DNA from: Mesorhabditis belari
Taxonomy: Eukaryota > Nematoda > Chromadorea > Rhabditida > Rhabditidae
Direction of reading: 5' to 3'
Assembly (NCBI GenBank): GCA_958450365.1
Contig: CAUEEP010000737.1
Span: forward strand, 788,501-852,500
Length of the DNA stretch: 64,000 nucleotides
Positions 1 to 12,591 of the stretch are shown one piece after another. A program made the position numbers and the translations under genes. Every line of letters starts with the position of its first letter. Positions within the stretch are counted from its first letter, which is position 1. The notes beneath the pieces were generated by a model that was not told where the DNA came from, searched no databases, and worked only from the letters and a program-made list of their open reading frames with translations.

Positions 1-931
1 AGAAACGTGTCTCTTCTAGTGCATTAATTCTTTGTTCATAAGAAAAGAAAGTATCCAGTGCGCTAGATGAGAAACGTTTACACTTTCAAGGAAAAAGACA
101 ATTCTGGTGTTTCTTTGCTTAAAGAAAGAGTTTTTGTTGAAGTTAGTTTTTAGAGAAACTTCTCCAAGAGCTAAGACTAAGACATTGGTTAGCTTTTAAG
201 CTTTTAACTAACTAAAACCTTTATCCCCCCCCCCTAAAAAACAAACAACAAAAGCTTTTAACTAAGACTAAGACAACATTGGTTAAAACTGTTTAAACTG
301 ATCTGATTTGATTGAAATTTTCTTTTAAATCAAACAAAATTACGAGATTCTTTTTAAAATCTGATAATTTTGAAAGAATTTCTCTTATCATTTTTTGAAT
401 GAATCAATGAAACGGTCGTGCAATAGAGCAATAAAAAGAGTCAAAAATCGAGAGAGAAAAAAATCGTATCAAAAGGCAAAAGACTTTACGATTTTCTTTT
501 TCTTTTTCTTTTTCCTTAAAAATTTATCTTTCAAAAAGCATTTTAAGGAATCGTTATCAAGGAGAAATTGAGGTTTCTTCGACGGTATTCGAATGGTTTT
601 CAAAGATGGGAAATGCGTGCAAGTGAACTGGGAAAATGGGGAAAATGGGGAAAATGAGGAAAATGAGGAAAATTTGAAGAAAGTTGAAGATTCAAAGAGA
701 AAAATGTAGATAGAACTTTGAATTTGCTAATAAAAAAACATTTTCCATTTTCCTGTTCGATTCCACGCATCTATAAGTTAGAAAAGCCGAAAAGACAAAG
801 CAAAAAAGCAGCTTTATCACTCAAAACTTATAGATAAATTTTATAAAAGTTGATAAAAAGTAAAATGATAAAATGGAGACCGATCGTTTATCTTTACCAG
901 CTTAGTTTAATCAAATGATTAGCATTTGAGA

Positions 932-1015
932 GCTCTGGTAGAGAGCTCTGGCTCTGGTAGAGAGCTCTGGCTCTGGTAGAGAGCTCTGGCTCTGGTAGAG
1001 AGCTCTGGTATTCAC
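932..1015. repeat. 19-bp repeat (TCTGGTAGAGAGCTCTGGC)
   Basis: Four tandem units rich in GAGAGCTCT palindromes, just before the amplified tRNA-like gene. Confidence 0.85.
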
Positions 1016-1106
1016 TTTGAGAGTTCTGGTATTCACAAATGAATAATGTGCAATGCACAAGCACTGCAAAAATAGACCATAGATATGGAAAAAGAAGAAA
1101 TAATTT

Positions 1107-1234
1107 AGATGGCGGGATTGAACCCTTCACCTCTAGGCTATGAAGCCGAGCCAGTCGGCCTTAGCCAGCCGACCTTAGCCAGTCGACCTTAGTCAGTCAG
1201 CCTTAGCCAGTCAGCCTTAGCCAGTCGGCCATCC
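1107..1234 (-). pseudogene. tRNA-like gene with tandemly amplified D-arm
   Basis: Minus strand. Its ends GGATGGC and GCCATCT form a 7-bp acceptor stem, and AGGGTTCAATCCC is a good T-arm/B box. Where one D-arm is expected there are nearly six copies of a 14-bp unit (GCCGACTGGCTAAG type, plus-strand 1152-1228). The anticodon stem is poor (GGC/GCC), so identity is unclear; the A box resembles Leu/Ser tRNAs. Probably a pseudogene expanded by slippage. Confidence 0.65.
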
Positions 1235-2433
1235 CGGCTTATTTTTTTTGCACAAAAAGCCAGCTAATTTACAAACAAAAGACACTTAAAGCTGTCATAA
1301 ATTTAGAGTAAATGCTACTTTTATTTATTAAATATGCATTAAAAAGTAAAATATGCAAACTTTAAAGGTTTTGGTTCATTTTGAGGTCAAAAGAGGGGTA
1401 AAGAGGGGTAAAGAGGGGGAAAAGGGGGGTAAAGAGGGGGAAAAGCGGTGCGCTTGCACTCAATGTCCTCAAGAAATCTAGAAAGAGTGGGCGAAGGGGA
1501 TCTTTTTGATTTTTTTTGAGAAAACTCTGGGAAAGGAATAGCTTTTAGAGATTTTTAAAGAAATTGAGCAAAGTACGGATTGGAATTGAGGCTTTTAAAG
1601 GTATTAAATGAAGGGAAAGATTGAAAATGTTTTGAAATTAATGGCTTAATGATTCTTAGACTAGAATAGGTTTAACTTTTGAGAAATTTTAAAATAAGAG
1701 CTTTTAAAAAAGAGAAACAGATGCTTTAAAAGGCTCTTTGCTGGCGGAGGGTATGGATGGTAATAGCCTATTGGATAAGACATTAGACTGTCAGCCATAG
1801 ATCGCGCCTAGACCGGGTCGAGCCATAGACCGGGTCGAGCCCTGATGCAGCTTTTTGTTTTTTCTTTTCTTTGCTTTCTTTTTCTTCTGCTGCTTTCTTT
1901 TCTAGCTTTCCCTTGGTAGCACTCTAGCTTACTTAGGTAGCTTTTTACCTCTTTAACTTGTCCTTTGATTAGTTTAATCGAAATTTCGATAGTTAACTAT
2001 CATCATATTTTCAGTGAAATAAGTTTTAAGTAAAAAAAAAAAAGATTTAACATGAACATTTAACTAATCACTAGCTGTGTTCACTTATTGTCTCAAAGAT
2101 CTAAATGCTCTCATTCATGCGAAATTCACATGGCCATAGAATCTTTGCAGAATGAGAAGAGTGAGAGAAAATGTGTGCAAAGAACGAAAAAGAAAAGTAC
2201 TCAAGATTTTGCACTAAAGGTTTTTAAAAGTGAAATTTGTGATGTAAAAAAAAGCTTTCTGATGCACTGGATTTACAGATTTCTCTTGTATTAGGTTGGT
2301 GGGAAAATAATCGAAATAAACAAGACTCTAACTTTGTCTTTGATTTTAAAAGTCCTTTTGCGTCATTGATACTAAACTTTTAGCTTAATGTGATTGATAA
2401 ACATATATCAGCGTCATTTGGTTTGGAAAAGAA

Positions 2434-2681
2434 AGCTATGAAAGCTATGAAAGCTATGAAAGCTATGAAAGCTATGAAAGCTATGAAAGCTATGAAAGCT
2501 ATCAAAGCTATCAAAGCTATCAAAGCTATGAAAGCTATCAAAGCTATCAAAGCTATCAAAGCTATCAAAGCTATGAAAGCTATCAAAGCTATGAAAGCTA
2601 TCAAAGCTATCAAAGCTATGAAAGCTATGAAAGCTATGAAAGCTATCAAAGCTATCAAAGCTATCAAAGCTATCAAAGCTA
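2434..2681. repeat. 9-bp minisatellite (AAAGCTATG/AAAGCTATC, about 27 copies)
   Basis: Uninterrupted array with G/C alternation at the ninth base. It gives open frames on both strands that are not genes. Confidence 0.95.
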
Positions 2682-2772
2682 TGTGATTGATATATTTTCT
2701 TCTCTTTTATGTTTCTGATGCACTGCATTTACAGATTTCTCTTGTAGTTTTAAAAGAAAATTGGTGAAATGG

Positions 2773-2865
2773 CAGAAAAGAAAAGAAAGAAAGAAAGCAA
2801 GAAAGAAAAGAAAGAAAGAAAGAAAGAAAGGAAAGAAAGAAAGAAAGAAAGAAAAAGAGAAGAAA
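2773..2865. repeat. GAAA microsatellite
   Basis: Purine tract of GAAA with a few interruptions. Confidence 0.9.
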
Positions 2866-3235
2866 AGTGTGCTCAGAAAAGTTGTGTTTACAAATGTTGA
2901 ATACGAAAGAAGTTTCAGATTGATTTCAGATTGATTTCAGATTGATAAACGAAAAATAAACGATAAACTTTATGATTTTATTTGTTTTGTTGACGATTAA
3001 AGCCTTTCTCTTTTGTTGGCTTGGCTTTGAGTCGAACTTTGAGTCGATTTTTACACTGCTTCCCCGGAAGCTGATCCCTGATCTTCGATTGTTTCTCGGG
3101 AAAATCGAGATCGGACTTTGAGAGCTCAAAAGAAAGATTTTCAGGTTTTCATTAACTAAGCTTCTAGTTACTAAGCACTTTTTCATATCTAGATATTAAA
3201 GGAGTTTGAAAAATATCAGAAACACTCAAAAATTA

Positions 3236-3426
3236 AGCATTGCAGAGATGCTAGGATTGCAGAGAGATGCTAGGATTGCAGAGAGATGCTAGCATTGCAG
3301 AGAGATGCTAGCATTGCAGAGAGATGCTAGCATTGCAGAGAGATGCTAGCATTGCAGAGAGATGCTAGCATTGCAGAGAGATGCTAGCATTGCAGAGAGA
3401 TGCTAGCATTGCAGAGAGATGCTAGC
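3236..3426. repeat. 19-bp minisatellite (GCATTGCAGAGAGATGCTA, about 10 copies)
   Basis: Each unit contains GATGCTAGCATTGC, a short near-palindrome, so units can form small hairpins. Confidence 0.92.
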
Positions 3427-3995
3427 AATGCTCAAAGAAGAGACGAAAATTAGAATCGAACAATCGAACAGTGCTTTCCTTTCCATTCCAAAAATTCCTT
3501 GAAACTTATCAACTAGTAAGTTCAAAATCGAGTCAAATATTTAGGGTTAAAGCCCAGGGAGAAGTTTTGTAAGTGAGTTAAAGTTAGACAAAGCTAAAGC
3601 TAGGCCTGGCTAGAGAAATTTCCTTTTGGGGGAATAATGGGATTGATGCTGTCAGGGTCTAATTTCCTTTGAAAGCCCTGGTTAAAGCTACTATTAAGTC
3701 TATTTTATGGTTCGAAGAGAGGTGAAAAAAAATGGGAAAATCTCTGAGAAAACGTGGAGAGAAAGAAAACAGAAAAAGAAAACAAGAAGTTTAGAGAGAA
3801 AACAGAAAACGAAAACAAATATTCACACAAAAAGACTATAGTTTTTGTGGAATGGGTGCATTTTGGGGAAAAAGAGAGATCGGGGAGAATCGATTTCACC
3901 CCCGATTTTTCACCAAATCATTTAAAAGGGACTGATTGAAATTGTTGAAATGAAAGTTTTAGTAATGATGAAAGCTTTCGATCTCTTGTGAATTC

Positions 3996-6900
3996 TCAAA
4001 CAATTCTAGGTACTTTCCCTTTCAACGTCCACAGTCCACAACGTCCACATACCAACCTCGGTTCGACATCTCCCTTTTTCACATCACTTGGATTCTTCTT
4101 GGTATCGAGAATCATTACGACCGTTTGCGCATTCACGACGTAAAGCCAGCAGTCCTTTCGGAAAAAGTTTATAGTTTCGTCCTCTGTGGTGGGTAAAGAA
4201 AACATTAAAGCCGACAGTGGTAGAAAATGAGAATAGAAAAATATTTGTTTCTTCTTTTGGAAAAAGACATCATTCGGATAAATGCAAATTTTGACATTCT
4301 AATTTTAGATTTGGGTTTTTAACGGGAATGATGCGTGTGGGGGAATAGTGGGATTGATGCTGTCAGGGTTGAGCGGGATTGATGCTGTCAGGGTTGAACG
4401 GGATTGATGCTGTCAGGGTTGAGCGGGATTGATGCTGTCAGGGTTGAACGGGAAAGTACCCCTGTATGCGGAAGAACAATTGTGGAAGGATTTTGCCACA
4501 AGTTTGTCATTTGATGTCACAAAAAAACATCATTCGGGTAGATGCAAATGTTTGACATTCTAATTTTAGATTTGGGTTTTTAATGGGAATGATGCGTATG
4601 GGGGAATAATGGGATTGATGCTGTCAGGGTCTAATGGATCTAATGGGGAACGGGAAAGTACCCAAATCTGTAATTGTAATTGTAATTTTTTTGATTTGTT
4701 TTCGCACTCAGGTGTTCCTATTTGTGCAGATCACAACCTGCTTCCACATTTCTCTATCCCTTGCTATTGTCATCCAGTGTTTCCTAGCTTGATTGTTCCT
4801 GGTTCGAAGTCTTCGACTTGCTGGTGCTGGTGGTGGTTGCACTCTAGCCATCCTTTCTCTGACCGTCGCTGCCACTCTTGTGCTCCACCTCGTTGCTGGT
4901 CTTTCGATGGGCCTCTTCTGGTCTCGTGGTAGCCACTCTGTGATCCGTATCGTCCATCTGTCGTCTGTTCTTCTGGCTACGTCCATCTGTGGTCTGTTCT
5001 TCTGGCTACGTCCATCTGTCGTCTGTTCTTCCGGCCCATCTGAGTCTTTTTCTCTCAATCACTTCCACTGGATCTCTGAGTCCCGAGAGCTGGCGCATAT
5101 CCGGCGCTTAGGTCTTGGTCGAGCTGCGTCTTCCTATTGTACCCGAGGAGGTTCCTTTCAAGGGCTCGATGCGTCGTTCTCAGGGCTCGTTCAGCGGTCT
5201 GTGTCGTGGCCCAGGTCTCTGTTTGTAATTGAATTGAATTGAATTGAACTATAATTGAACTGTAATTGAACTGTAATTCAATTGAATTGAATTGAATTCA
5301 ATTTTCTTCAAAACTTACCACCTTTACAAAAACAAAATTCTTCAATTTTAAAAGTTTATCCGCTATTTTTCTACGTTAACTTTAAGTTTAACACAAAATT
5401 TTTGTTTTAGGAACACGTATTTAAGTAAAATAAAGCTAAAAACTCTCTAAAATAAAGTCCCGATCTCTTCACGTTTTCAATTTTTCTTTCATATACTTCA
5501 TATACTTTATATAGTTAAAAATTTCTTACGAAACTTTGCATTTTGACCTTTTTAACTTTTTCTAACTCAATAAACGGTTTATCATCATTTTTTTTTTTAC
5601 TAAAAAACAGACATATCGATGATTTTTTTCAAAAAAGATATTGCAAAGATTGGAGAAAGAAGAGAAACACGTGATTTTGCAATCACTTTGCACCCAAAAT
5701 CACGAGAGATTCGCGAAATTCGCTTAATCGCTAATCAACTTTTATGGAAAAAGAGAAACTTTGAAAATGTCTATAAAAATGTTAAATTGTTAATGAAAAG
5801 TTAGAAAAATTAAAAAGCTAGACAAAGAAATAGTCAAAAATCGATTAAATATTTGAATTTAATTTTGTTTAGTTTTTTGTTTAGTTTAACTTTTAACTTT
5901 TCTGAAAGTTTATCTTTAAATGACTTTTTCTAGTCAAAGCTTTGTTCATTTATATCAATTTAAATCATTTTTCTGTCATGACAAAACCCTACTGTTGATT
6001 GATTTCATTCTATTGCTTTTATTTTATTGATTTCATTCTTCAATCACTGCAAAATCCTTATTCCAGAAAGGTTTTGTTTCAAAGAGCACAAAGTGTACTT
6101 AAAGTAAGAAAAAGGCTTAAGAATGAAAGCAGCTATAGGTTTTAAGCCAAATGTGATCTTGGTTGGCGATCGTTGGCGAGTTGGCGATCGTTGGCGAGTT
6201 GGCGATCGTTGGCGAGTTGGCGATCGTTGGCGAGTTGGCGATCGTTGGCGAGTTGGCGATCGTTGGCGAGTTGGCGATCGTTGGCGAGTTGGCGATCGTT
6301 GGCGAGTTGGCGAGTTGGCGATCGTTGGCGAGTTGGCGATCGTTGGCGAGTTGGCGAGTTGGCGATCGTTGGCGAGTTGGCGATCGTTGGCGAGTTGGCG
6401 AGTTGGCGATCGTTGGCGAGTTGGCGATCGTTGGCGAGTTGGCGAGTTGGCGATCGTTGGCGAGTTGGCGAGTTGGCGATCGTTGGCGAGTTGGCGATCG
6501 TTTTTGCTCGTTTCTTTTCGTCTCAACCTGCTCTTCAGCCACTTCACAGATACTTGTATCCTTAAAATTTACATAAATTTATCTATATTCTAAAAATAAA
6601 AGCTAAATATATTGGGTTGGGGACTATGACTCGGCGCCGAAAATCAAAAAAATGTCTAAAACTTCTATTCGACTTTGTCAAATAATATGCGTTTGATATG
6701 AGTAGAATGGTTAACTAATTCTCTACAAAATGACATTTAAAAGAAAATTCAAACAGCGCCTCCGCTCAAGAAAAAGCCATTTTTTCACAAAAACTACAAA
6801 CTGTGGTCTAGAAAAAACCATTGGTGGGATCTTCCTGCAAATTTGGCAACTTAAGTAATTGAATGTGCTCTATCTTTTTTATATAAACACCAAAGAAGGT

Positions 6901-9900
6901 TTATGTGAAAGAAACTGTTCAAATGATGAGTCGGACTCTTTGCCATTTTAACCAGCTGCGTTTGGAAGTTCATAAACTCCACGAAAGAAAAGCTTTGTGG
7001 AATCTCTCAAAAGTCATTTTGTAGAGAAATAGTGGATCCTTTTGATGAAACCAAACGTATGTTTAAAGAAGGCTTTATGTGTGCAAAAAGTCCCTTTAAA
7101 GTTTGGCGCCGACTCATTCTCCCCAACCCAATAGTTATAAAGTTCTCAATATAAAGAGAAAAAGAAAGGAGAACCATTTCGCTGACCAATCCTAGCGCTG
7201 GGAAGAGATTCTCATTGAATCTTGAAGATGAGGGAGAATTCTTCGAGTTTCTCTTCAGTGTGGAATGATGGTTGTACAATGGCCTCAAATTTTTGACTAT
7301 TCCAGAAAGGTTTTGTTTCAAAGAGCACAAAGTTTAAAGGAAAAGGCTTAAGAATGAAAGCAACCATAGGTTCTAAGCCAAATGTCCTCTCGGGAGTTAT
7401 TTGAATTTAACTTTGTTTAATTTAACTTTGTTTAAGTTAACTTTTAACTTTTCTGAATGTTTGTCTTTGAATGACTTTCTCTAGTCAAAGCTTTGTCCAA
7501 TTCTATCAGTTTAAATCATTTTTCTGTAATGACAAAACCCTACTGTTGATTGATTCGATTCTTCAATCACTGAATCTACACCAAATAAAACTGAGTTGCT
7601 TTATGAGTTGAGTGATCCAAACCAGATTTGGCACATTTGAATTGACATTTTGATGATGTTCCTGATTTCCTTGAGCTTTTGGTGGTTTATTGGCATTATT
7701 GAAACAATGAACTACGTAATAACTTTAAAGAAACCTTTCTAAAACTACATTTAAAACTCATAAACTTTCGAGAATCTCCAAAAAAAAAAAAAATAGAAGC
7801 CGAAATTTGCATATGGGAAAGAGTATTTTTAAACATTTTATGGTTTCTCAAGAAAAGAAAACAAATTTTCCTCTTTAAACAAGAAAAGAAAAGTAAATAA
7901 AACTACTGTAATCCTTTTTGTGGTCAGTTTGTAGGTTTTCATGACGATAGACAATGTTTTGAACTTCAAAAATAGAAGATTATTTCAGTCAAATAAAAAT
8001 AATGAATGAAATAATGAAATAAAAAAAATCTGCATTTTAAGTGAATAGTTTCAATTTTAAAAGTATTTAAAAGTAATTTTAAGTTAATTTATTAACTCCA
8101 AGAGAAATCTCTAAAATAAACAACAAAAATTGCAATGAAAATTTACCCCTTTCGTTGAGGTAAAGGCACAAAAGTGAGAGAAGGAGGCCAATCTCTGCGA
8201 AAAGAATCGTTTAGTAAGGAAATTTCGTTTGAAAAAGGCACAAATTAATAAAGAAAGATAGTTAATAAAGAATTTCTAAATGAAAGTATCTAATTCACAG
8301 GTATAATTTAGTATAAACAATATAAAAGCACAATCCCTAACCAGGGAACCTTCCCAACTTACGCGCGAGTTACAATATGAGGTAGGGGCAAAAAGAAAGG
8401 CCTGAAAATGTACGTTCAGAAACTGTTTTCAAAAACCGCTAATCGGCAAAACGCACAAAGTTACAGCCATTTGAATTTCGAAAAAATGAAGGCTTTTCTC
8501 GAATTTCTGCCACACTGATTTTTGCCGGCGGAAAGGCTTTCCTTCCGCCATCCCGAAAGTCAGCTCGTAGCCTAGTGGTTAGCGTGCCTGCGCTCGGAAA
8601 TCTTTGATCTTGAACTTGGGAAGGTTCCCTGGTAAGCTCTAAATATAACAAAAACCTATAGATGAAAAAAGAATTCAAAATCTACCCCGTGGACTTGAAC
8701 CCACGACTCTCCGACTATTAAACCGGGCTCTTAGCCACTCGGCTATGGCTGCACTTGGGAAGGTGTGATAATTTTCGAGTTTTATCTCATGTGGGTCGTT
8801 TCCAAATAGGTGCCGCGGTTAACGCGTCGACTCGAATCACATCAATAATCACCTAAAATTTTCGATTGTAAATCTTTAAAAAAATCAATCTTTAGATTAT
8901 TTATATCTTTAGATTTACTAGCTTCTAACATTCTCTAAAGTATCCCCTATAAAAAGCTACAACATTCTTGCAGCTTTTGAATGCATCTAGACTTGCATTT
9001 AAACCTGCTTCTTCACTAGTTTTTGATGTCTGGAAAAAAGCCAAGCCAATTCAGCGCTAGAAAACATTTCTCTATCTCTTTTTGCTAGTGCTATCTCTGC
9101 TTTTTGCTATCTCTATCTCTTTTTCCTAGCATAGTTGAGATTTTTCCTCTTTTTCTTAGCATTAACCTTTTGATTTAGAGTGTTTAGACTACGATTCGAT
9201 TGAGAATCAAATCTTGCATCAAATAGTATCAAAATAAACTTAAAAGATTATATCTAGACAAAGTTATGAGGGAAATTGGTTTGAAATTAGTACAAGTATT
9301 ATATAATTTTTGTAATTTTCCCTACTTCATCACCAAACGATTGCAAATAGAGTTGCTTGAGTTCAATGATTGCGCGTTCTTCCATCTAAAAGAGATTAGA
9401 AATTTGATTACCGTATTCTCTTTAATAGTAGTGGACTCTCTAATAGTAGTGGACTCTCTAATAGTAGTGCTCTCTTTAATAGTAGTGCACTCTCTAATAG
9501 TAGTGCACTCTCTAATAGTAGTGCTCTCTTTAATAGTAGTGCACTCTCTAATAGTAGTGCACTCTCTAATAGCATTGCACTCTCTAATATTATTGCACTC
9601 TTTAATAGTACTACTATTAGAGAGTGCACTACTATTAAAGAGAGCACTACTATTAGAGAGAGCTCTACTATTAGAGAGTGCACTACTATTATAATATTCC
9701 ACTCTCTAATAGTATTGCGGTCCGAGAGGGGGTTGAAAAACTAGTAGTGCACCCTCGAAAATTTGAATTTCTGGTGCTTCTTTTTCATCGAAACCTTTTT
9801 GACTTTATGTTTAGACATTCTAAAGCTATTCAAGCAAGCAAAAGTGAGGCTTTTTTTTCTTCATTTATTAACTATTCTTCACATAAAAAAGTTAGCAAAA

Positions 9901-12548
9901 AATCTAAAATTGTTGTGCAAAGTGCAAAAACATCTTTTTGTTGTTTGTCATGACACAAATTGTCAACTCGCTGGCCCACAACTGTATGTCAAAAGGAGCC
10001 AAAGGAGTCTTACTTTGAGTCTTACAAAGGAGCCAAAGAAGTCTTACTTTGAGTCTTACTTTGAGTCTTACAAAGGAGCCAAAGCAGAACAAATCTTATA
10101 TCTGTCTTACTTTGGTAAATGATAAAACTCTTTCATAGTGTTGCGGTGCAGGAGGGGGTTGAAGAAAATAGTAGTGCGCACTACTATTAGAGAGAATACG
10201 GTATTTTGAGAAAAGTCCTTGCACTGTTTGTCAAATTTTGCAATCACTTTTGACGCACATCAACAAAAGCGAGTGGTCGATGCGTTCTCCTGTATCTTTC
10301 AGTCTGCAATTGTTGCTCTTCTTGCATGATCGCCATCAAAGAATCATGTAGAGAAATCTAAAAGAAATTTTTCGAATCAGAATCGCAACAAACCGTATTC
10401 ATTGACTCATTCCTTGTTCGAACAATCGGTTGAGCTTTTGCTTCGATTTTTGGAGTCTCTGAGAGTTTTTGTGATATGGATGTGGATGGAGAGGAGAGGT
10501 GAGCCCTAAAAGCATTTCGTTTTCTATTGCAAAGTGGAATCTATGTATCAGTTCTTTACAATTCTTGTTTTCAAAGATTCCCATCTAGTGTTCAATTCTT
10601 AAAATGACATAAAACAGGAGAGAATCTTCTGGAATAAGACTCAAATTTTTTGTAGAATTAAGCTAGAGTAAGACAGAGGCCCAGGGCCTGGGCCAGTCAG
10701 ACGAGCCTGGGCCAGGCGAGCCTGGGCCAGTCAGACTTGTGAGATTTTTATATTGGTTAGTTTTAGTCTATATCGAACTAGAATTAGGCAATGAGCTGAG
10801 CCTGAGCAACGAGCTGAGCCTGAGCAACGAGCTGAGCCTGAGCAATGAGCTGAGCCTGAGCAATGAGCTGAGCCTGAGCAATGAGCTGAGCCTGAGCCTG
10901 GTCAGTAACTTGGTATTGTATTTGTTTGTTCTATTTGTTTGTTCTATTTCTTCGAACCCAAAACAGTAACTGCTGATCCGTTGATAAGGATTTGCTCAAG
11001 CTTAAGCCCATCAACGTTTTTCAGAAAATAGAGTATGATATTAATTCATTGATTACTGTTTTTGAACCCACCAAGGAGCCACACTTTCTTTCGGTTTTTC
11101 CTTTTCATTTTCCGGGAAACGTCGATACTTGACATTGCCCATTTGGAGTCTTTTTCCATGTTTTGAGCTGCTTGGAGTGTTCTGAAATATTTTTCAAACT
11201 TTAAAGAGAACCATTAAAGAGAACCACTGACCAATCCTAGCGCTGGGAAGAGATTCTCATTGAATCTTGAAGATGAGGGAGATTCTTCGAGTTTCTCTTC
11301 AGTGTGGAATGATGGTTGTACAATGGCCTCAAATTTTTGAGTATTCCAGAAAGGTTTTTTTGTTTTTTTTTGTTTCAGAGAGCACAAAGTGTACTTAAAG
11401 ATCAAAGCTTAAAATACAAAATGAAAGAAACCATAGGCTTTGAGCCAAATGTGATCTCCGGAGTTGGCGATCGTTTCTGCTCGTTTCTTTTCGTCTCAAC
11501 CTGCTCTTCAGCCACTTCACAGATACTTGTATCCTTAAAATTTACATAAATTAATCTATATTCTAAAAATATAAGCTAAATATAGGTCTCAATCTACAAT
11601 TTTTGTACCAAGTTTTCCTTTTGTCGTTCGGTATCCGTTCTGCGGCGTCGCCTTTTCGATGCAATCATTTTTTCAGGCTAAAGTTGAGAAATATTTTACG
11701 GAACAATAATATTAAAAGTTAATAGCATAAATTTTATATGTAAAACATGAATATAGATATTTTTGTAGCATTTAAAACATAGATAAACGATGTAAATGAA
11801 TCTAGCCTAGTTTAACTCCAGGCTAGAGCTCCAGGCTAGAGCTCCAGGCTAGAGCTCCAGGCTAGAGCTCCAGGCTAGAGCTCCAGGCTAGAGCTCCAGG
11901 CTAGAGCTCCAGGCTAGAGCTCCAGGCTAGAGCTCCAGGCTAGTGCTCCAGGCTAGAGCTCCAGGCTAGATTTGAGTTGCCTATGCCTAAACAGCTCAAA
12001 TTTAAATTCAAACAAGCTAAAGATTGGAAAAATGAGTGACCTAGTGAGATTCGTTTAACTCAAGAACTAGCCTCAAACGAGAAATCGCCTAAACTTTCCA
12101 CCAAAGCGTTCATCAAGTCAAACTCTTCACGATCCACCGCGGTCAAGCCGGAATTGTCACTGAAAAATTGTCTTTATTTTAGATTTTGTCTTTATATATT
12201 TATTTTCTTTATCTCTTTAAATATAAAAATTGTTTTTAGAGATTTTCTTGATATAGATTTTGGTTCTTTAGACTTTAAAAGCTTACAACAGTAAATGTGA
12301 ATTAGTATTCGTTTTAGACAATAAGCTTTTTAGCTATAGCTCTATAGTGATGACTGCTGTTCCAGTTTTGACTTTGATAAGGCTTTCTTTGACTACTGTA
12401 GCTAGAATCTAAATATCTAGATATCAAGATCTTAAATATCAAGATCCTAAATATAGCAAGAGGCCTTATTCTAGCTTTAACATGAGTGATCTATATATAA
12501 AAGATAAAAGAGATGTCCGTCTGTCTGTCTGTCTGTCTGTCTGTCTGC

Positions 12549-12591
<43 letters not shown>

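Larger units (their letters stand above)
1..3995. other. Gene-poor region downstream of the IBTK-like gene
   Basis: AT-rich with minisatellites, poly-purine tracts, the amplified tRNA-like gene at 1107 and a mariner-like left end (TTAGGTTGGTGGGAAAATAA) at 2293. No coding exon that I can support. Some GGGGTAAAGA repeats at 1390-1445. Confidence 0.55.
4182..10258. other. Repeat-filled interval, probably the last intron of the IBTK-like gene
   Basis: Between the exon ending at 10259 and the provisional last exon at 4181. It contains the retrotransposon tail, the expanded array, a mariner-like element, dispersed repeats, a tRNA-Leu-like pseudogene and the 9411 element. No other exon seen. Confidence 0.5.
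3996..11677 (-). other. IBTK-like C-terminal exons
   Basis: Exons seen: 11609-11677 (PEKMIASKRRRRRTDTERQK, a likely nuclear-localisation patch), 11068-11181 (ends EKPKESVAPWW), 10394-10505 (Ser/Pro-rich, ends TRNESMNT) and 10259-10357 (ISLHDSLMAIMQEEQQLQTE then HRPLAFVD). The last matches the conserved C-terminal helix of IBTK (family pattern ASIVEEELQQE...PLA). A plausible final exon lies 6 kb further on at 3996-4181 and starts DETINFFRKDCWLYVVN. The spacing would match the family's terminal EEHAI..LL.FY segment, and it ends in a stop. The link across 6 kb of repeats is inference. One exon with two extra bases modulo three must lie between 10506 and 11067. Confidence 0.6.

Noticed and set aside
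2380..2728. AMKAMK/ALIALIA repeat proteins
   Set aside because: Translation of a 9-bp minisatellite; no flanking gene structure.
3236..3426. CRISPR-like array (regular direct repeats)
   Set aside because: The 19-bp units abut with no unique spacers; this is a minisatellite in a eukaryotic genome. The same holds for the other arrays.
6044..6593. Reading frames of 130-167 residues made of repeated RQRSPT or WRVGDR units
   Set aside because: Open in five or more frames across the GTTGGCGATC array; the sister copy at 11.4 kb lacks the array.
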